Assembly (NCBI GenBank): GCA_023313575.1
Contig: JAJTTP010000014.1
Coordinates: 744,001-808,000, forward strand
Direction: 5' to 3'
Source of the DNA: Eutypella sp. D-1
Lineage: Eukaryota > Ascomycota > Sordariomycetes > Xylariales > Diatrypaceae
DNA: 64,000 bases
Shown: positions 12,300 to 25,181 of the stretch, piece by piece
Layout: the number at the start of each line of letters is the position of its first letter
How positions within the stretch are numbered: the first letter of the stretch is position 1
Notes under the pieces: model-generated
What the model was told of the DNA's origin: nothing
What the model saw: only the letters and a program-made list of their open reading frames with translations
Database searches by the model: none
Program-made: the position numbers and the translations under genes

Positions 12300-13904
12300 T
12301 CAATCCAGATGCGGCACGTCTAAACTCTCGGCAAGCTGCATCATGCTCTGCGAGGACTGCTGGGCCTTGTCCTGGAACACCACCGACGCAGCGTGGGCGG
12401 CCACGTCGAGGGCATCTCGTCCAGCCGACGGGCCCGAGCTCTGGATCGCGTTGAACATATCGCTTAGGAGTTCAATATGGGTGATGAAGTTGCCGTTCTG
12501 GTGGGCGTCGCGAAGTATGGCATTTTGCTGCATCCAATCCGCGCCCCAGACCTCCGCGGGGACCGAGTCTCCCTCGTAAAGAACCACTCGGAGCGGCCAC
12601 TGAAGCCGCGGCCACCACTCTTCGTCGTCGGGGTCGAATAGCGATACGATACCGACCACCTCCCGGCGAGCAACGCCCCTCATCCACCATAATCCGTCGA
12701 GGCATTTGAGCAGTGCGAAGTAGCTGGCCAGAATAGCGAGTGCGCGAGGACGACGCGCTTCCAGCAGTTCGATGAATCGACGGGAAACTGTGGCTAGGAA
12801 GACGAGAGACGCACCCGTATGGGGTATTTTATGGGCCCAATTAAGGACAGCCACAGCGTGCTGGTAGGCCTGGCGCGTGAGAAGGTTGCTACTCGAGTCT
12901 CCAGATTCGCCGTACTGAGCAAGTTCATCGTCAAGTCCGAGCAGTAGATCCCCGAAAAAGGTGGTTTCGTGTTCTGAAAGATTGAGGTTAAGGGCGGGTT
13001 GCGCCTCAATGATAGGGATGACAACGCGACTATTTCGTAGCCACATCCAGCTCGAGGCGACCACAGCCTTGACTCCTTGGAACGAGTGGAACCACGACAT
13101 GGGTAGAACGTATCCGTCGGATCTATCCTTCACATCGCCGCCGTCGTCCCGCGAAAATATGCGCGACGCTGTAGACTGGAAGGCGATGAGGGCAGCGGTC
13201 AAAAACAGGGCCTCAGCATTTTCCTCGTTTATCCCTTGGCTTAGACTGGCGCTATATTCAGATAGGGTGGTAGCCATATACGAATGACTTGCCCGGACAA
13301 GTTCCTGATCATTGGGCGTATATGAGCGCAGATGAAGAGCAGAGACAGCTAATAAGGCATCGGCCAAGTAGCTGGCGCCGGAGAAAGCAAGACTAGGAAC
13401 AGTATCGCTCCAAATCTTCTCGCTGATACTATCGGATATGGTCAAGGTCTTGGCGGTGACAGTGGTGTAATGATGTAGAAGCTTTAGTTCCATCATGCGA
13501 TTGCTCTTGGAGTTTGAAGATATGGATGTCGAAGAATCGGGATTACGATACATGGGGAGAGGGGTGGTGGGTGCTACCGAAGGAGTCGGAGGTAGGGTAG
13601 AGGTTATAGGTGATGCTATAGTAGGGCTGTCGGCAAAACTGTCGTTAGAGGTAGTAGGACGAGGAGTCTCCTCTACCGTGAGAGAGTCGACTATGTCGGG
13701 ATTGTCAAAGTCGCAGAGGACGCCATGCTTGACGCAATTTCCACATCGTGGATGGACTTCGTCACACTTTGAATTGGTCACATGTCAGCTTTAAGTGAGC
13801 GCTTGGGGATTGGCACTTCATCACTTCATACGAACTTTTATCTTTCTTGTCTTACAGCGGCGACACCCGGCTCGAGATTTCTTATGTGATCTTCTTGGTG
13901 GCAT
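12300..13904 (-). CDS. Zn2Cys6 binuclear cluster transcription factor
   Basis: The protein (511 residues) is a fungal C6 zinc cluster regulator. Residues 11-41 hold the canonical spacing C-X2-C-X6-C-X6-C-X2-C-X6-C (cysteines 14, 17, 24, 31, 34 and 41), preceded by a basic stretch. This DNA-binding module is split by a 69-base intron (13767-13835) lying between the second and third cysteines; exon 1 is only 23 codons (13836-13904). The first long in-frame start inside exon 2 would lose half the cluster, so the upstream ATG was chosen. A Ser/Thr/Pro-rich linker (about 60-115) precedes a helical middle region (LADALLAVSALHLRSY) typical of UPC2-like sterol uptake control regulators. That resemblance is weak and the targets are unknown. 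It is divergent from the dynamin-like gene. Confidence 0.92.
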
Positions 13905-15319
13905 GTTTGATGCCAATAGTTTTTTAAGGGCTCCGCTCGTCACGGGGGTCAGGACTACCACGTTGGTCTCCGTTTATTTATATCAAGTAGCGACGTGCTC
14001 AAGAGTCGGCGGGCTACGAGTCGCATGGTGTAAAAGAGAGAACCCGTGTTAGTCAATGGTCGTGAAATGTCGTGATCGTCGTGATCGCCGTAAAAAGGAA
14101 ATGTGAGTCGGGCGACGTCGATATCGTGGACAGTTTCATAACCTATTTAGGATCGTGGTGGAACTAGAAGGCCCGAGCTGCCGGTGACGATTGTTGGCTC
14201 GGGAATACTATATAATGAGTCTGTGCTGGGGGAGGGGGGGGCGAGGGGAGGGCGAGGGGAGGGCGGAATACAAGAATCACATGAAGATCCGACCCGGGAG
14301 CTATGTAGGTGTGTGTCTATACTTACTAGAGAAGTATGTATAAGTGTTGGATAGATGGTTAAAGTGATACCAACATTGCCAAACTCTATCCAAGCTCTTA
14401 CCGGTGGACGGGATTCGGATTACGATGGGCCCGTAGAGACCCAGGATCCGCTAGTCCAGAATAGGATTAGATTCATCCACATGTGTACCAATATGCACCT
14501 ATCAGCTACTCAAATATGAACCTTACCCCTGAATCACAACCGTCTAGGTAACATCAGAACGTTCGTACCACCCAAGCTTGCCTACCTATATGTAGCAACC
14601 TACCATGCTTGCTGCCTGGACCCCTTTACCTACCTAACCCTAAGTTGTGTATCACTACCTCGGGATGCCCTCTTAATATGCCTAATAGGGCTGAAAGGGC
14701 TAAAAGGGCATACATACGACGGCACTTATCTAGGTCAAAGATAGAAACAAAAACGTGCTTCCGTAAGTGAGCCGTGATTGCATTGCTGCATGTTAGTTAT
14801 TACTAGTAACCCCTTAGAGTCAACCTTATCGGCCTACCTAAGATAGTAAAGCATGGATGCCTTTCGGTAAGTCAAATATGCAGGAGGCCCCAGACTAAAC
14901 CTTTCTCTCCTGCGTACCACCAATTTCTCTTCATATCACAGTCTATCAGGCTGTTTCTATACTTCCAATTGACTACCTAGATAGAAAGAAAATAGCTCAA
15001 AGCAGAGTAGAAAGCCCTCAATCATGGACCGGCTCTTTTCTTACCCAGGAATCAAACGGGTTTCTGTGTTCCGCCTTGATATGGAACCTGGAATGCCTAA
15101 GCAGGCACATAGTACCTTACATCCTGGGCATTAAAAAAGAAGCCGTTTGCGCCATCTTTCTCCCACTAACACATATAAGAAACACTTAACTCCTAGAAAT
15201 TTGGTCACCGTGGCTAGTCCTGGACCGATCCCAGTTCCTCATTAAACCACCTACACTTCCGATCATTCTAGTTCTGTTAAGCCTGCCACTTAAGTCAAGA
15301 TCACATAGAGAGGATTAAG
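13905..15319. other. Divergent promoter region
   Basis: This spacer lies between the C6 regulator (leftward) and the dynamin-like GTPase (rightward). It is rich in CCTA/TAGG tetranucleotides (14570-14640) and has a purine-rich G tract near 14226-14265. I see no gene and no element that I can name. Confidence 0.5.
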
Positions 15320-17595
15320 ATGGGGGAAGTCCCTGTCTTGCCGAGCGACCTGGGAGATCAGATCTCCCAGAAGACCTCGGGTCTGATACAGTCCAAAGAC
15401 CACAGGGACCTCCTTGATGTTGTCGATACGCTGCGCTCACGCGGTGTCAGTCATTATGTCGACTTGCCCCAGATCATTGTGTGCGGGAGTCAATCCTCCG
15501 GCAAGAGCTCAACGCTGGAATCCATCTCGGGCATCGCCTTTCCCACGGCCGAAGGCCTTTGCACTCGGTTCGCCACGGAACTCATTCTCAGGCGAGGTGA
15601 CAAGCCCGAGTTCAAAGTCCATATCCAGCCAGGTGCGGGCAGGACCGAAAAGGACAGGCGGAGACTAGCCGCCTTCTCGAGAACGAGCGACCAGAAGGAC
15701 TTCCCCAAGATCATTGAAGCCGCAAAGGCTGCTATGGGTCTTACTGGCGACGGCGCTAAGGTCTACAGTACCGACGTACTGCGCATCGAGAGCACTTCTC
15801 CCACCGCGCCCAACCTGACTCTTGTCGACCTTCCTGGACTGTTTGGCGCGTCCGACAAGAACCAGACGGATGATGACGCCGAACTGGTGCAGACGCTGGT
15901 CACTTCATACATGCATCAGAAGCGTAGTATCATCTTGGCTGTCGTCACTGCCGATAACCCCTTCGCAAACCAGCCTGTTACCAAGTTCGCTCGTGACATT
16001 GATTCGAAAGGGGTGAGGACGCTCGGATTGATCACCAAGCCGGACAAGATAGAGAGGGGCACAGACAGCGAGAAGTACTACATAGAGTTGGCTCAAAACC
16101 AGAACGTGCATCTCAAACTCGGCTGGCACGTCCTCCGCAACCGGGGCCACTCCACCATGGACGATACTGCCGACGAACGAGACGAGCGGGAGGCGGCCTT
16201 CTTTCAAGACTCAGTGTGGAGCACCCTGGACCCCTCCCAGCTCGGTGTCAAGTCCCTCAGAACCCGCCTGCGCGAAATCCTCTGGAAGCAGATCCAGCAG
16301 TCGCTTCCCGCTGTCAAGTCCGATGTCCAGTCCGGAATCAAGGACTGCCTTCACAAGCTGGAACAACTCGGGAAGGCACGGAGCTCCGCCAGAGAGAAGC
16401 ATACGTACCTGCAGCGCATCTCGAGCCGCTTGTCGGTCCTCGTTCGCGCCGCGATCGATGGAGTGTACTCGGATATCTTCTTTGAGTCCTACCCGGGACA
16501 GCCGGATGCTTTCGAGAGGAGACTACGCGCACATGTGCAGAAGATCCTCACGGACTACGCCACGAAGATGCGCGAGGACGGTCACGCCCTGGAGGTAGTC
16601 GAGGAATACAACGAGCCGGAGCGGACGACGCGTTCCAGATATATCATGAGAAATTGCTACTTGGAGCTGGTCAAGACTCTTATGGTCGAGTGTCGGGGAC
16701 GCGAGCTACCCGGAACGTTCAACCCCCTTGTTGTGGGGGATCTGTTCAGCCGCCAATGCAAACCGTGGGAGTCTATCACCCGCAACTTGGTTGAGCAAAT
16801 CCACGCAGCCGCTACCACTACGTTCAAGAGGGTGGTATCGGAGCTTTGCGACCGGAACACCACAACGCGTCTGATGACGGGCTTGGTTCAGCCCTCGCTA
16901 CATCGCCTTCGCGCAGACTTGAAAGAGAAGGTCGACGAGCTCCTCGAGCCGCACTTATCAGTTCATCCCATCACCTACAACGATTACCTGGTGACAACTG
17001 TCCAAGAGATCCAATCTGATCGCCACGATGCAGAGTTTGACAAATTGTCTGTGAAGATATGCAGCGTGACTGCTGAAAGCGCAGAAGCAGGAAAAGTGTA
17101 TTCCACCGATCTGAAGAAAGTACTCAGTTACCTAAGAACAGGCACTCGTCCGAATGTAGAGGAGTACTCGGCATCGCTTGCTGCCGATGTTGCGGCAGCT
17201 TATTACGAGGTAATCAAGAGACGTCCATACCTGATACTCCCAAGAAATTCAATACTGACACAGCTACAGGTTGCTCTCAAGAAGTTCATCGACGACGTCA
17301 GCGTCAACGCCATCGAGCTTTGTCTCATCCAATGCCTACCCAACGTGTAAGCCGCTCTCCCCCCCCCCCCCTTCCCCAAAAGATCTCACAGAATTTCTTA
17401 TCACTAACCACAAATAGCTTCTCCCCCGACGTGGTGTGGGACCTGTCCCAGGAGCAGGTGGAGCAGTTGGGCTCCGAGGACGACGGCACGATCACGGACC
17501 GGCAGGAGCTGACGCTGAAGCTCAAGACGCTCGAGAAGGGCCTCATGGATCTCGACGCCTTCACCGCGCGCTCCGGCGCCCAGGAAGTCGCCTAG
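15320..17595 (+). CDS. Dynamin-like large GTPase (Mx/Vps1 superfamily)
   Basis: The N-terminal GTPase domain shows G1 GSQSSGKSS (residues 56-64), a conserved T switch in the PTAEGLCTR segment, G3 DLPG near 169 and G4 TKPD near 238. A helical middle/stalk region follows. The C-terminal ~90 residues (VALKKFIDDVSV, then a helix ending near 700) form the GTPase effector domain. Such proteins self-assemble and remodel membranes; fungal members of this Mx-like group are mostly uncharacterised. I read three exons: 15320-17209, 17270-17346 and 17418-17595, giving 714 residues. The first intron (17210-17269, 60 nt, in frame) has GTAATC, a CTGAC branch and CAG. Ignoring it leaves an open frame but inserts 20 foreign residues into the conserved YYEVALKKF segment. 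The second intron has a C13 run. No PH domain or membrane anchor is visible. Confidence 0.93.
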
Positions 17596-18964
17596 TCTAG
17601 GCGTCTTACGAGGCTTCGAATAACAGGGGGTGGGGTGTGCTTTCACTGGAGAGAATGAATCGCGAGAGCAAGAAAGCGCCCTCTTGTGTGAGAACGTGGG
17701 GAATGACTGCGGGTATCCAATGCATGATTCTTAGACACTTATTGCAAATTTATGAAGTAGTCAGTCAACTGACGAACTGTTGATGGATTACGACGCGCCC
17801 GGTCCTTGATTGACTGACAGAACCCCCCCCCCCCCCCCCCCCTCTCCCCCGCCCCTCTTTCCGGCCACTGTGCTAAGCTAAGTACATAGAATAGTAGAAT
17901 AGTAGTACTGACGAGGGGAGGGGATAGATCGCTCTACAAGAGTAGCTTCCATAGTTCGCCGCGAGCGTGCCTTATCGTAGGAAAAAAAAAAGATTTCGCG
18001 ATCGTGATTCCAGTGGGAAAGTGATATCTTTCCACTGCTGCTGCTGCTGCTGTTGCGGGACAACCCCACCCCCGCCCACTCGTCCCTGACAGGGCCGGCT
18101 GACGATATACCCGCGTCCACGTACATACACCCATTTCGTACGTACTGACGGGATAGGATATATGGGAGCAAAAGATGTTGTATTTGCTAGGTTTAGCGCT
18201 ACAGTCTCCCACTGTGCGAGATATCCATGTAGCCACCCCACAGTACCTATGTATGGAAGTAGAGTTTCTCCAATCAGGCCGGTAAACAAACTTCCCCTTA
18301 CTGCTGTATGACTCGCACGTGGTAGCTTGCCCATCCAACCAAGAAGGGCCAATCGCTTCTGTGTTTGTAGTTGGTTGGCATGGCATACGGGGGGAGGGAC
18401 TTGGCCGCCCCCCCTCCCCTTTCTCCGACAGACTTGGCGGGGTAATCACATCATACGTAACAAGTATTATAGGGGGGCACACGGCACATATAAGAAGGAA
18501 GGGGATTCAATTATTATAGCGCAAGATCGGGGGTGGGTGGAGGTATATATATATCAAAAAATAAATCATAAGCCGTCTAATATTCCACACCCTTGGGCCC
18601 GTTCTACCATTTTCCTTTCTCTTTTTTTTTGGTCCCTTTTCTATATCGCACCAATGGAGACGACCCCGACCCTTTTCGCCTCGGCCAATGGGGGGCTACG
18701 TAACGGCATCACCCGCTCATGGTGTGTGGTGTGGTGTAATATTACTACTGTCTAAAACCAAACTTGTCCCAGATTCGCTAGGCAAAAAAAGAAAACAACA
18801 ACCTCAGAATGATAATAATAACAACAGCAAACACCACGCCATGCTTTTTCTTACTATGCCATTCCGATGAAAATTCTATTTCTGAATGATTGATTCCCGG
18901 GAGCGCGACATCTGGATTTGCAAGGTTGTTTCTTTTTTGGGGGGGGGGAAACGAAAGAAATTAT
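17596..18964. other. Intergenic region between convergent genes
   Basis: The spacer separates the dynamin-like and desaturase 3' ends. It contains the longest homopolymer in the window, C20 at 17823-17842, a CTG repeat near 18038-18055 and a short TA repeat at about 18545-18555. Short open frames on both strands show no domain or start context that I would defend. Confidence 0.5.
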
Positions 18965-20528
18965 TTAGGCCGCCTTGGACTTATTGTCAGCGGGGGCGGG
19001 GCGGGCGAACTTCTCGCGGATCTCGTCCTCGGTGAAGCGGCGGGTGTGGCGGCGGAGCATGGCGGCGCGCTCGGCGGTGGACATGGCGATCTGGGTGGGG
19101 CCGAGGGGCACGAGGCAGCGGGCGAGGTGGTCGTAGTCGCGGAGCAGCAGGCGCACCGTGAGCATCAGGTAGTCGATGTTGTGGAAGACCAGCGCCTGCT
19201 CCCGCCCGTACGTCCCCTTGTTCTGCACGAAGTGCACCGGGTGCTCCCGCCAGTGCCGCCGCGGGTTCAGGTGGTGCGACACGTGATACCCGTCGTTGTA
19301 GCAGTATCGGTTGCTCTGGTGTTTTCCCTCGTGTTAGCAATGTGGGTTCGCCTGCTCACTTTCGGAAGAGGGGGTGAGGGGTGGTTGGTTCGGAAGACTT
19401 ACGGGCACGTCGATCAGCGTGACGCTCGACCGGTAGTCGGAGTCCGGCTCGTCGGCGTCGACGAAGGCGTGTTGGCCCCAGTTCCCGACCATGAGGCCGA
19501 GCCGCATCAGGGTCAGGGGGAGCAGGAAGACGAACAGGGTCGCGTCGCTATTAAGAAGGAATAGGGTGAGGAGGGCGGCGTAGTTTCCAAGCTCCCAGCA
19601 GGCGGCCTTGAGAGCCATCTTAGGGCGGTTCTTGCCGAGGAAGTACAGGGGCAGGTCGAGCCAGATAAGGAAGAAGAAGCGCCCGAGGTAGTGCAGGAAG
19701 TGCCAGACGTTGTCGCGCTGGTACCGCACGGTGGACGAGAGGTCGTCCGGCCCGTTGCCCTCGACGTGGTGGTGCTTCACGTGATGGTAGAAGTACGTGT
19801 TCCAGGTGTGGCCCATCAGGGGGTCGGTGATGTAGGGGAACAGCAGGTCGAAGGCGCGCGCCCACGCCCGCCGCTTCGTCAGCACCCCGCCCGCGTGGAT
19901 GTGCTGGTGCATCATCAGCGTGTACGTGCCCATGTAGTAGAACTGCATGGCGAAGTGCAGCACGCCGCGCAGGTAGCTGAAGTCGCGGTACAGCCATATC
20001 GCGCTGGGGACGGACGTGGCGAAGTACAAGATGAGGTGCGTCACCATGACCACGTCCGTCTCGTGCCGCGCGATCCCCCGCGCCCAGTTTACGTACGGTA
20101 GCAGCAGCCCGCGGTACACCGGGGCCGGGAGTTTCGAGGCCAGCGCCCGCAGGTCCCAGGACGAGAAGACGGTGGGCTCGAAGTCCGCGTGCGTCGGGTC
20201 GTTCAGGGATCTGAGCTGGGCCAGGACGCTCTCGTCACTGAAGGACTCATTGTCTGGCGATATCGTAAGTTTTGGGTAAATTTGGATATCTTCAGGGTAC
20301 TGGCGAGGCGCTCCTCACCGCACGCGCGGGGTTTGACTTACCGCCATCGTCAGCCTTTTTTGGGTGGCTGCACGTGCCTGATTGGTCCTCCGCGTTATCT
20401 TCGAGTCCTTTAGTCTTCGCACAACCTCGTTCACAGGCTTTTTGTCTATGGATGTCGCTGGCCAGGTTCTTCAGCAGTAGGATATCACTTGGCAGGAGTT
20501 CCTCGCTGATGATAACTGAGTCGTCCAT
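18965..20528 (-). CDS. Membrane fatty acid desaturase family protein
   Basis: The 462-residue protein is an integral-membrane, di-iron fatty acid desaturase/hydroxylase superfamily member. Three histidine clusters are visible: HQHIHAG, YFYHHVKHHHVEG, and the C-terminal DGYHVSHHLNPRRHW. They should bind the diiron centre on the cytosolic face. Hydrophobic segments flank them (VVMVTHLILYFATSVP, RFFFLIWLDLPLYFL, and a long one from ALLTLFLL to PLTLMRLG). Three exons (20342-20528, 19403-20253, 18965-19315) join in phase with GTAAGT donors. The last junction joins LIDVP to SNRYCYNDGYH and so restores the third box. The first ~80 residues are polar. No cytochrome b5 domain is present. Regioselectivity and substrate cannot be told from sequence alone. 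Confidence 0.9.
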
Positions 20529-22432
20529 TCTAAGTCAAAGTATGTGTGACAGGTCCCCATTAATATAGATATATCTATACCGTAAATATTGACGTTATAG
20601 ACCATATATATTAAAGTAAATAAAGACCAGGCAAGATAATTTGCCCAATAACCTTCAACGCTGAAAAGGTGAACAAGGAAGAGTTTCTAGAAGAGCCGGT
20701 GAGGAATAGGGGGCACGGAATGGGGGCGGAATCAGTTGTGCGCAGCTCCGTCTGTATGTATGGATATTATTATAGGAGAAATTCGGACTTAAGGGATGTG
20801 GATGCTAGGATCCCCCTGAGCTGGCAGAATCTGCAGCCAATTGACCCCTATTTTTTTTCAAGCTTTGGGGGTGCAGAATCGCACGAACCTTGCTCCGTTA
20901 AGGGGTCGTCCGTCTCTTGGCTCGTTATTTGCGTTGCACAAAGCCTAACGAATGGGAACGGCAAGAAAAAAAAAAGAAAAAAGAAGAAGGGAACGAAAAG
21001 AAGAAAGAAAAGAAAACCCGATCAAGGTCATATAACTACAGATGAATAAGTTAAGTAACTAGGATCCTAACCGGTAATGATTCATCAAGCGCGTGGGAGT
21101 CAAATTCACCAAACACCCGGGACTTCTTTTTTTGTGTACTCGACTTTGCTGGAAGGACTGACCGACCCAGTTTGCAACCTCAATTACAACTTTGGCTATC
21201 TTTTTGTACGTAACTAGAATATAAATAAGGGTCCTCGCCCGGGGGGGGCGGGTATGTATGTACCTGATTTTTTTTCAATGTACGTCCGATTTTTTTCGGC
21301 TGCCTAACAGGATTTCCGCTATCCACCATAGCTACGTAGGAATGCGGTAATCGGGGGCTCGGTCGGTCGGGCCCAGACCTCACACCCCAACCCAAACACC
21401 ACCTGACCTGCCTATATACAATGGGAGAGAGAGAATCGAAATGGATTTGCCGTTTGTCTCAGAAAAGGGTTTGGTCTCCCCCCCTCCCTTCAGCTTTATG
21501 TAGAAGCCTAGAGCTCTAAACAGGTAGAGTAAGTACTTAACCGGGCTAGGTCAAGTTGAGAGGAGGACCCGGGGTGGAATGAAAAAACGTTGGGTGACCG
21601 GCCAACCCTGAGCCAGAGCCAGAAAACGGGGGCTGATTCTATGGAAACCCTGGACCCGGGCGGGCCCCCCGATTGTGTACAGGAAGCTTAGCTCCATCCA
21701 AGTCCGGCACCTACTACGCAAGCCAGGTGGCGGTATGTGGTCCGAGCAACGGGACCCATCGGATTGGCTAGAACATTGGGGGGCCCGGCTCATTGCGAGT
21801 ACCCGACCCTGCCAAGTTTAGGATCTATCAATCGTAGGATCAGATAAGGGATATCTTCGACACAAAAACGCCTGCTGCCTAATGCCTAATAACCACACTT
21901 ACTTACTGGTTATGCACTTCAAGGCCGACAACAGGTTGTTGTTTTAAGCTTAACTTATTTATAGTTGGCTAGTAAGGCGCATCTTGGCAGCTAGGCAACG
22001 GGTTATGTATAGCTACCTAGGTAGCTCTTGGAATATAGGAATGTTGCTGCATGGATAATTATAGAATCCTGTTTTTGTATAGCATGTTTTGGTATCTTAA
22101 TCAATAAACTGTAGCGGGCTCTTCTATCTTGCACCGCTCGCAATTCGTTCGTTTCCCTTCACATTAAAAAAAAAAGCGAAGTGCTCCTCCTTTCCTTTCG
22201 TTTCCCTTTAAGGATGACTTGTGGACACCATTTCCCTTACTTTTACACTCCAGGGAGGCTTATCGCCAACGTTGCTGTATTTCCCCTCCCCCCATCCCAT
22301 CCCCCGTGTCATCCTATATTGCGCCTAACGAAAATTCATGACTGGGCTTATTTTAGGTGCCAGGTGCCTTTGGCACGTTTTCCAAGTCGCGGGTCCACCC
22401 CTCCCTTCCCCCTCCTCCCAAGATCGTGGATC
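20529..22432. other. Intergenic region
   Basis: The region lies upstream of the desaturase and downstream of the Pta1 gene. It is AT-rich near the desaturase start (20560-20640) and contains a purine-rich AAG/AAAG tract at 20962-21022 that creates a lysine-rich open frame without family features. I see no supportable gene. Confidence 0.5.
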
Positions 22433-25181
22433 TTACGTTGCGACAGCAGCAACTGCTACGACCGGCGTCCCATTACCACTATTGCTACCGTCGCCTTCGC
22501 CTTCTCGTTGCTGCTGCTGCTGCTGCTGCTGGGATTCGATGAATCCGGGCCGCCACCGCTGGAGGTATTTCGCGGCGATCGACCGCGCATCCTCGTAGTC
22601 CGTCCAGATATCCTGCACGGTATCCAGGGCGAGGTCGCGGACCGGTGGACGCATCATCACGAGGTAGTAGAGGCTGGTGAGGGCGAGGCCGACGAGGCTG
22701 GGGTCGCGGCACAGGTTCTTGACGCGCGACAGGATCACGGCGTTGAGCTCGGGCAGCTCGCTCAGGAACCGCGTTAGGACTTTATCCTGCGCGTGGAGGT
22801 AAGGGAAGAAGCCGTCCAGCACGCGCAGGGCCCACTTGTCGTAGTGGACTGGGACGTCGCGCGGCACACCACCACTTGACAACGCGGCGGCGGCGGATCG
22901 CTGCTGTACCTTGTCGTTGTACCACTCCTCGCTCAACCACGAGACCGCCACCTCGATCCGTTTACGGAAATCCTCGAGCACGTATGCATACAGCAGTTCC
23001 CGTACGGAGTCCCCGAGGAGGGTGCTTGGCGGCGCTCCCTTGTTGTCTTCCTCCTTGATGGGAACATCATCAAGCCCTGCAGTCGCCCGCGTCGCTAACC
23101 GCGTTATTATGGTTATCCATGAGTCTCGATCATAGGAGCTCGCCGCAAGTCTGTTGATTCCGGCCTTCGGCTTCTTAACCGCAGGATCCTCGATCGCCCT
23201 CATAGTGCCAAAGACGCGCGTGATAGCACCCTGTCCCACTTTCGCAGCTTGCTCCGGACTAAGACTTGGCGGTGGCGGCAACCGGAACGCTGGTAATGTT
23301 AGTGAGCCCAATTCTGGTCTTTGAAGCTCACGACTGTCATCAGCTGAAGATGTATCGAGTTTGTTAAGAATCTGTTCAGTATCCTCAGCAGCGTAGAAGT
23401 CCGGCTCGTATTCGTCGTCATCATCCTCCACATCCAATGGCGCCGTCTCCGGATTGACAGGTGTCTGCCCAGCTACATGTAAGGCAGTTAGGCGGTCTCG
23501 TACGCCCTGGATACTAGTCAGCTTCTATTTCACACAAAGTAGCACAGGAGGACGTACATTGATAGCCTGCTCGAGAATTCCAACATCTAAGCGCGCGATG
23601 GTGGAGACACTGATCTTGGCGGCAAGTGGCGCTGGGACTACAGCGCCGACATTGAAGTTCTTTAAGCCCTCGTTCTGGGCTAGGGCGAAGACTTCGGCCA
23701 GGCTATGTGGTCCTGGTGTGAGAGGAGTAATCTGCAAGACGGGCTGCGATGACATCGTGGCTGTTCTCTGCCGCTTCGCCTCGGAAGCTTCTTGTTCTGC
23801 CATTGCGCGTTTCCGACTAGCTCCTTCGAGGACATCGGCTCGTGACCGCATAAGGCGTTCTACATGCTGCTGTATACGTCCTACCATCGGATTGTGGGGG
23901 TCCCTATCACGGCTTAGAACTTATACCCGCCAGTACTGGTGACGGTAATCTCACCTCTTAGCTAGATGCATAAGCAGCATCCGCGTTGTCTTCTCCATCG
24001 ACTTGATCAAGACTTTCGTCCGTGGGGTCATTGGTGAATGCGCTAACTTGAAAGGGTTGAAGCTGAGAACTGCGTTTAGGATGCGGCTTGACGTCGAGGG
24101 TCTCGCTCGTATTAAGACGGAAAGTGTATTGAGAGTCGCATCGACAAGTAAGGCCTCGCTATAGGTCAGAGCATTAGCTATCCATGTTGTATAAAGAGGT
24201 GTACAGGGCCCATAGCTACACTCACCTGCTGCTTTCCTGTAACACGACAAGCATCCTGTCCAATAACCCGAATGCCTCAGCTTCTAGGCTCGGAGCCTGA
24301 AGGACTGCATGGTTCGGGGGAATCATCACGAGAGAAATGTCTAGCGGATCGCCGCGCTACATGGGACAATGGTTAGCCGTACGATGGAGGACTTCGCAAC
24401 TGAATGGCATATCATACCCTTGGTTCTGGGTTGACGCTTGACGTCTGGGCGAGCACGACCCGTTGTACGAACTTGACGCAGCATATTCGTATCGTCAAAG
24501 GAGCGCTATCCCATATCTGTAATATTCTTGTCTTGATGGCGGTTATGCGCTCCCAAGTGGACGTATCATATGAGTTGTTGATTCTGATGAAAGTACGGGT
24601 ATCAGCACGATGTGTGTGGGGGTTTTATCTCTCCATCTTGCCTTATGTCATAGAGTGCGTTACGCTCTTCTGGAGTGAAACTTCGCAAAGGGTAAAAGCT
24701 AAGGCAAAAGAGTATAAAATGAAGGGAGGGGGACAACCGGCTACGCGCCAAGCCCGCCCGATACGGCGCGCGGCCGGTTCTACTACGAAGAAAGAGAGTC
24801 TAAAGAAAGAGAGTCTACGATGCTAATCGGGGTTTCAACCTACATCCATCGGAGGGCGAGCGGATATATACTGGCAGCGGCCTGGATAGTATTCCTGAGC
24901 ACCAGGCTATCCTGGTTGGGATCCTCCACCAAATTCTTCAGAGTTTCCAAAACAAGTAGCGACAATGTTTCTTTCTGGCCGAGAGAGACGGCGGGGGTAG
25001 AGAAGGCTTCAGAGAGGAAGTCGGTGCCCCATCTTCGAAATTCTACTTGTGCTGAGGGTCCTATAATGGGAAGGGTGGCCTGAATAACTTGCGGATAGTA
25101 CGTCACGTCGCTGAGGACGAGCTTGCGCGCATCCTCAAGTTGGCGAATCTGATCGGGAACTGAAAGCTGACCGGCGGCCAT
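22433..25181 (-). CDS. PTA1: Pta1/symplekin, mRNA 3'-end processing scaffold
   Basis: Six exons (24844-25181, 24418-24583, 24226-24356, 23955-24158, 23558-23903, 22433-23506) give 752 residues matching the fungal Pta1/symplekin family. This is a scaffold of the nuclear cleavage and polyadenylation factor that links pre-mRNA cleavage, poly(A) addition and Ssu72. The N-terminal HEAT-like domain holds QIRQLEDARKLVLSDV, IIGPSAQVEFRRWGTDF and AASIYPLALRW, joined by splicing to INNSYDTSTWERITAIK. Later segments, NPFKLAHSPMTPRTKV, MEKTTRMLLMHLAKRDPHN and RIQQHVERLM, are equally typical. Every splice restores a conserved run, which strongly supports the model. The start is the ATG at 25181, eight codons before the conserved block; an upstream frame to 25238 lacks family support. 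The C-terminus ends in a polyglutamine (eight Q) and low-complexity tail. Confidence 0.94.

Noticed and set aside
20669..21049. Lysine-rich plus frame
   Set aside because: The lysine tail comes from an A/AG-rich purine tract and the rest has no features.
22181..22777. Plus-strand frame of 198 codons
   Set aside because: It overlaps the Pta1 3' exon antisense and reflects GC-rich codon bias there.
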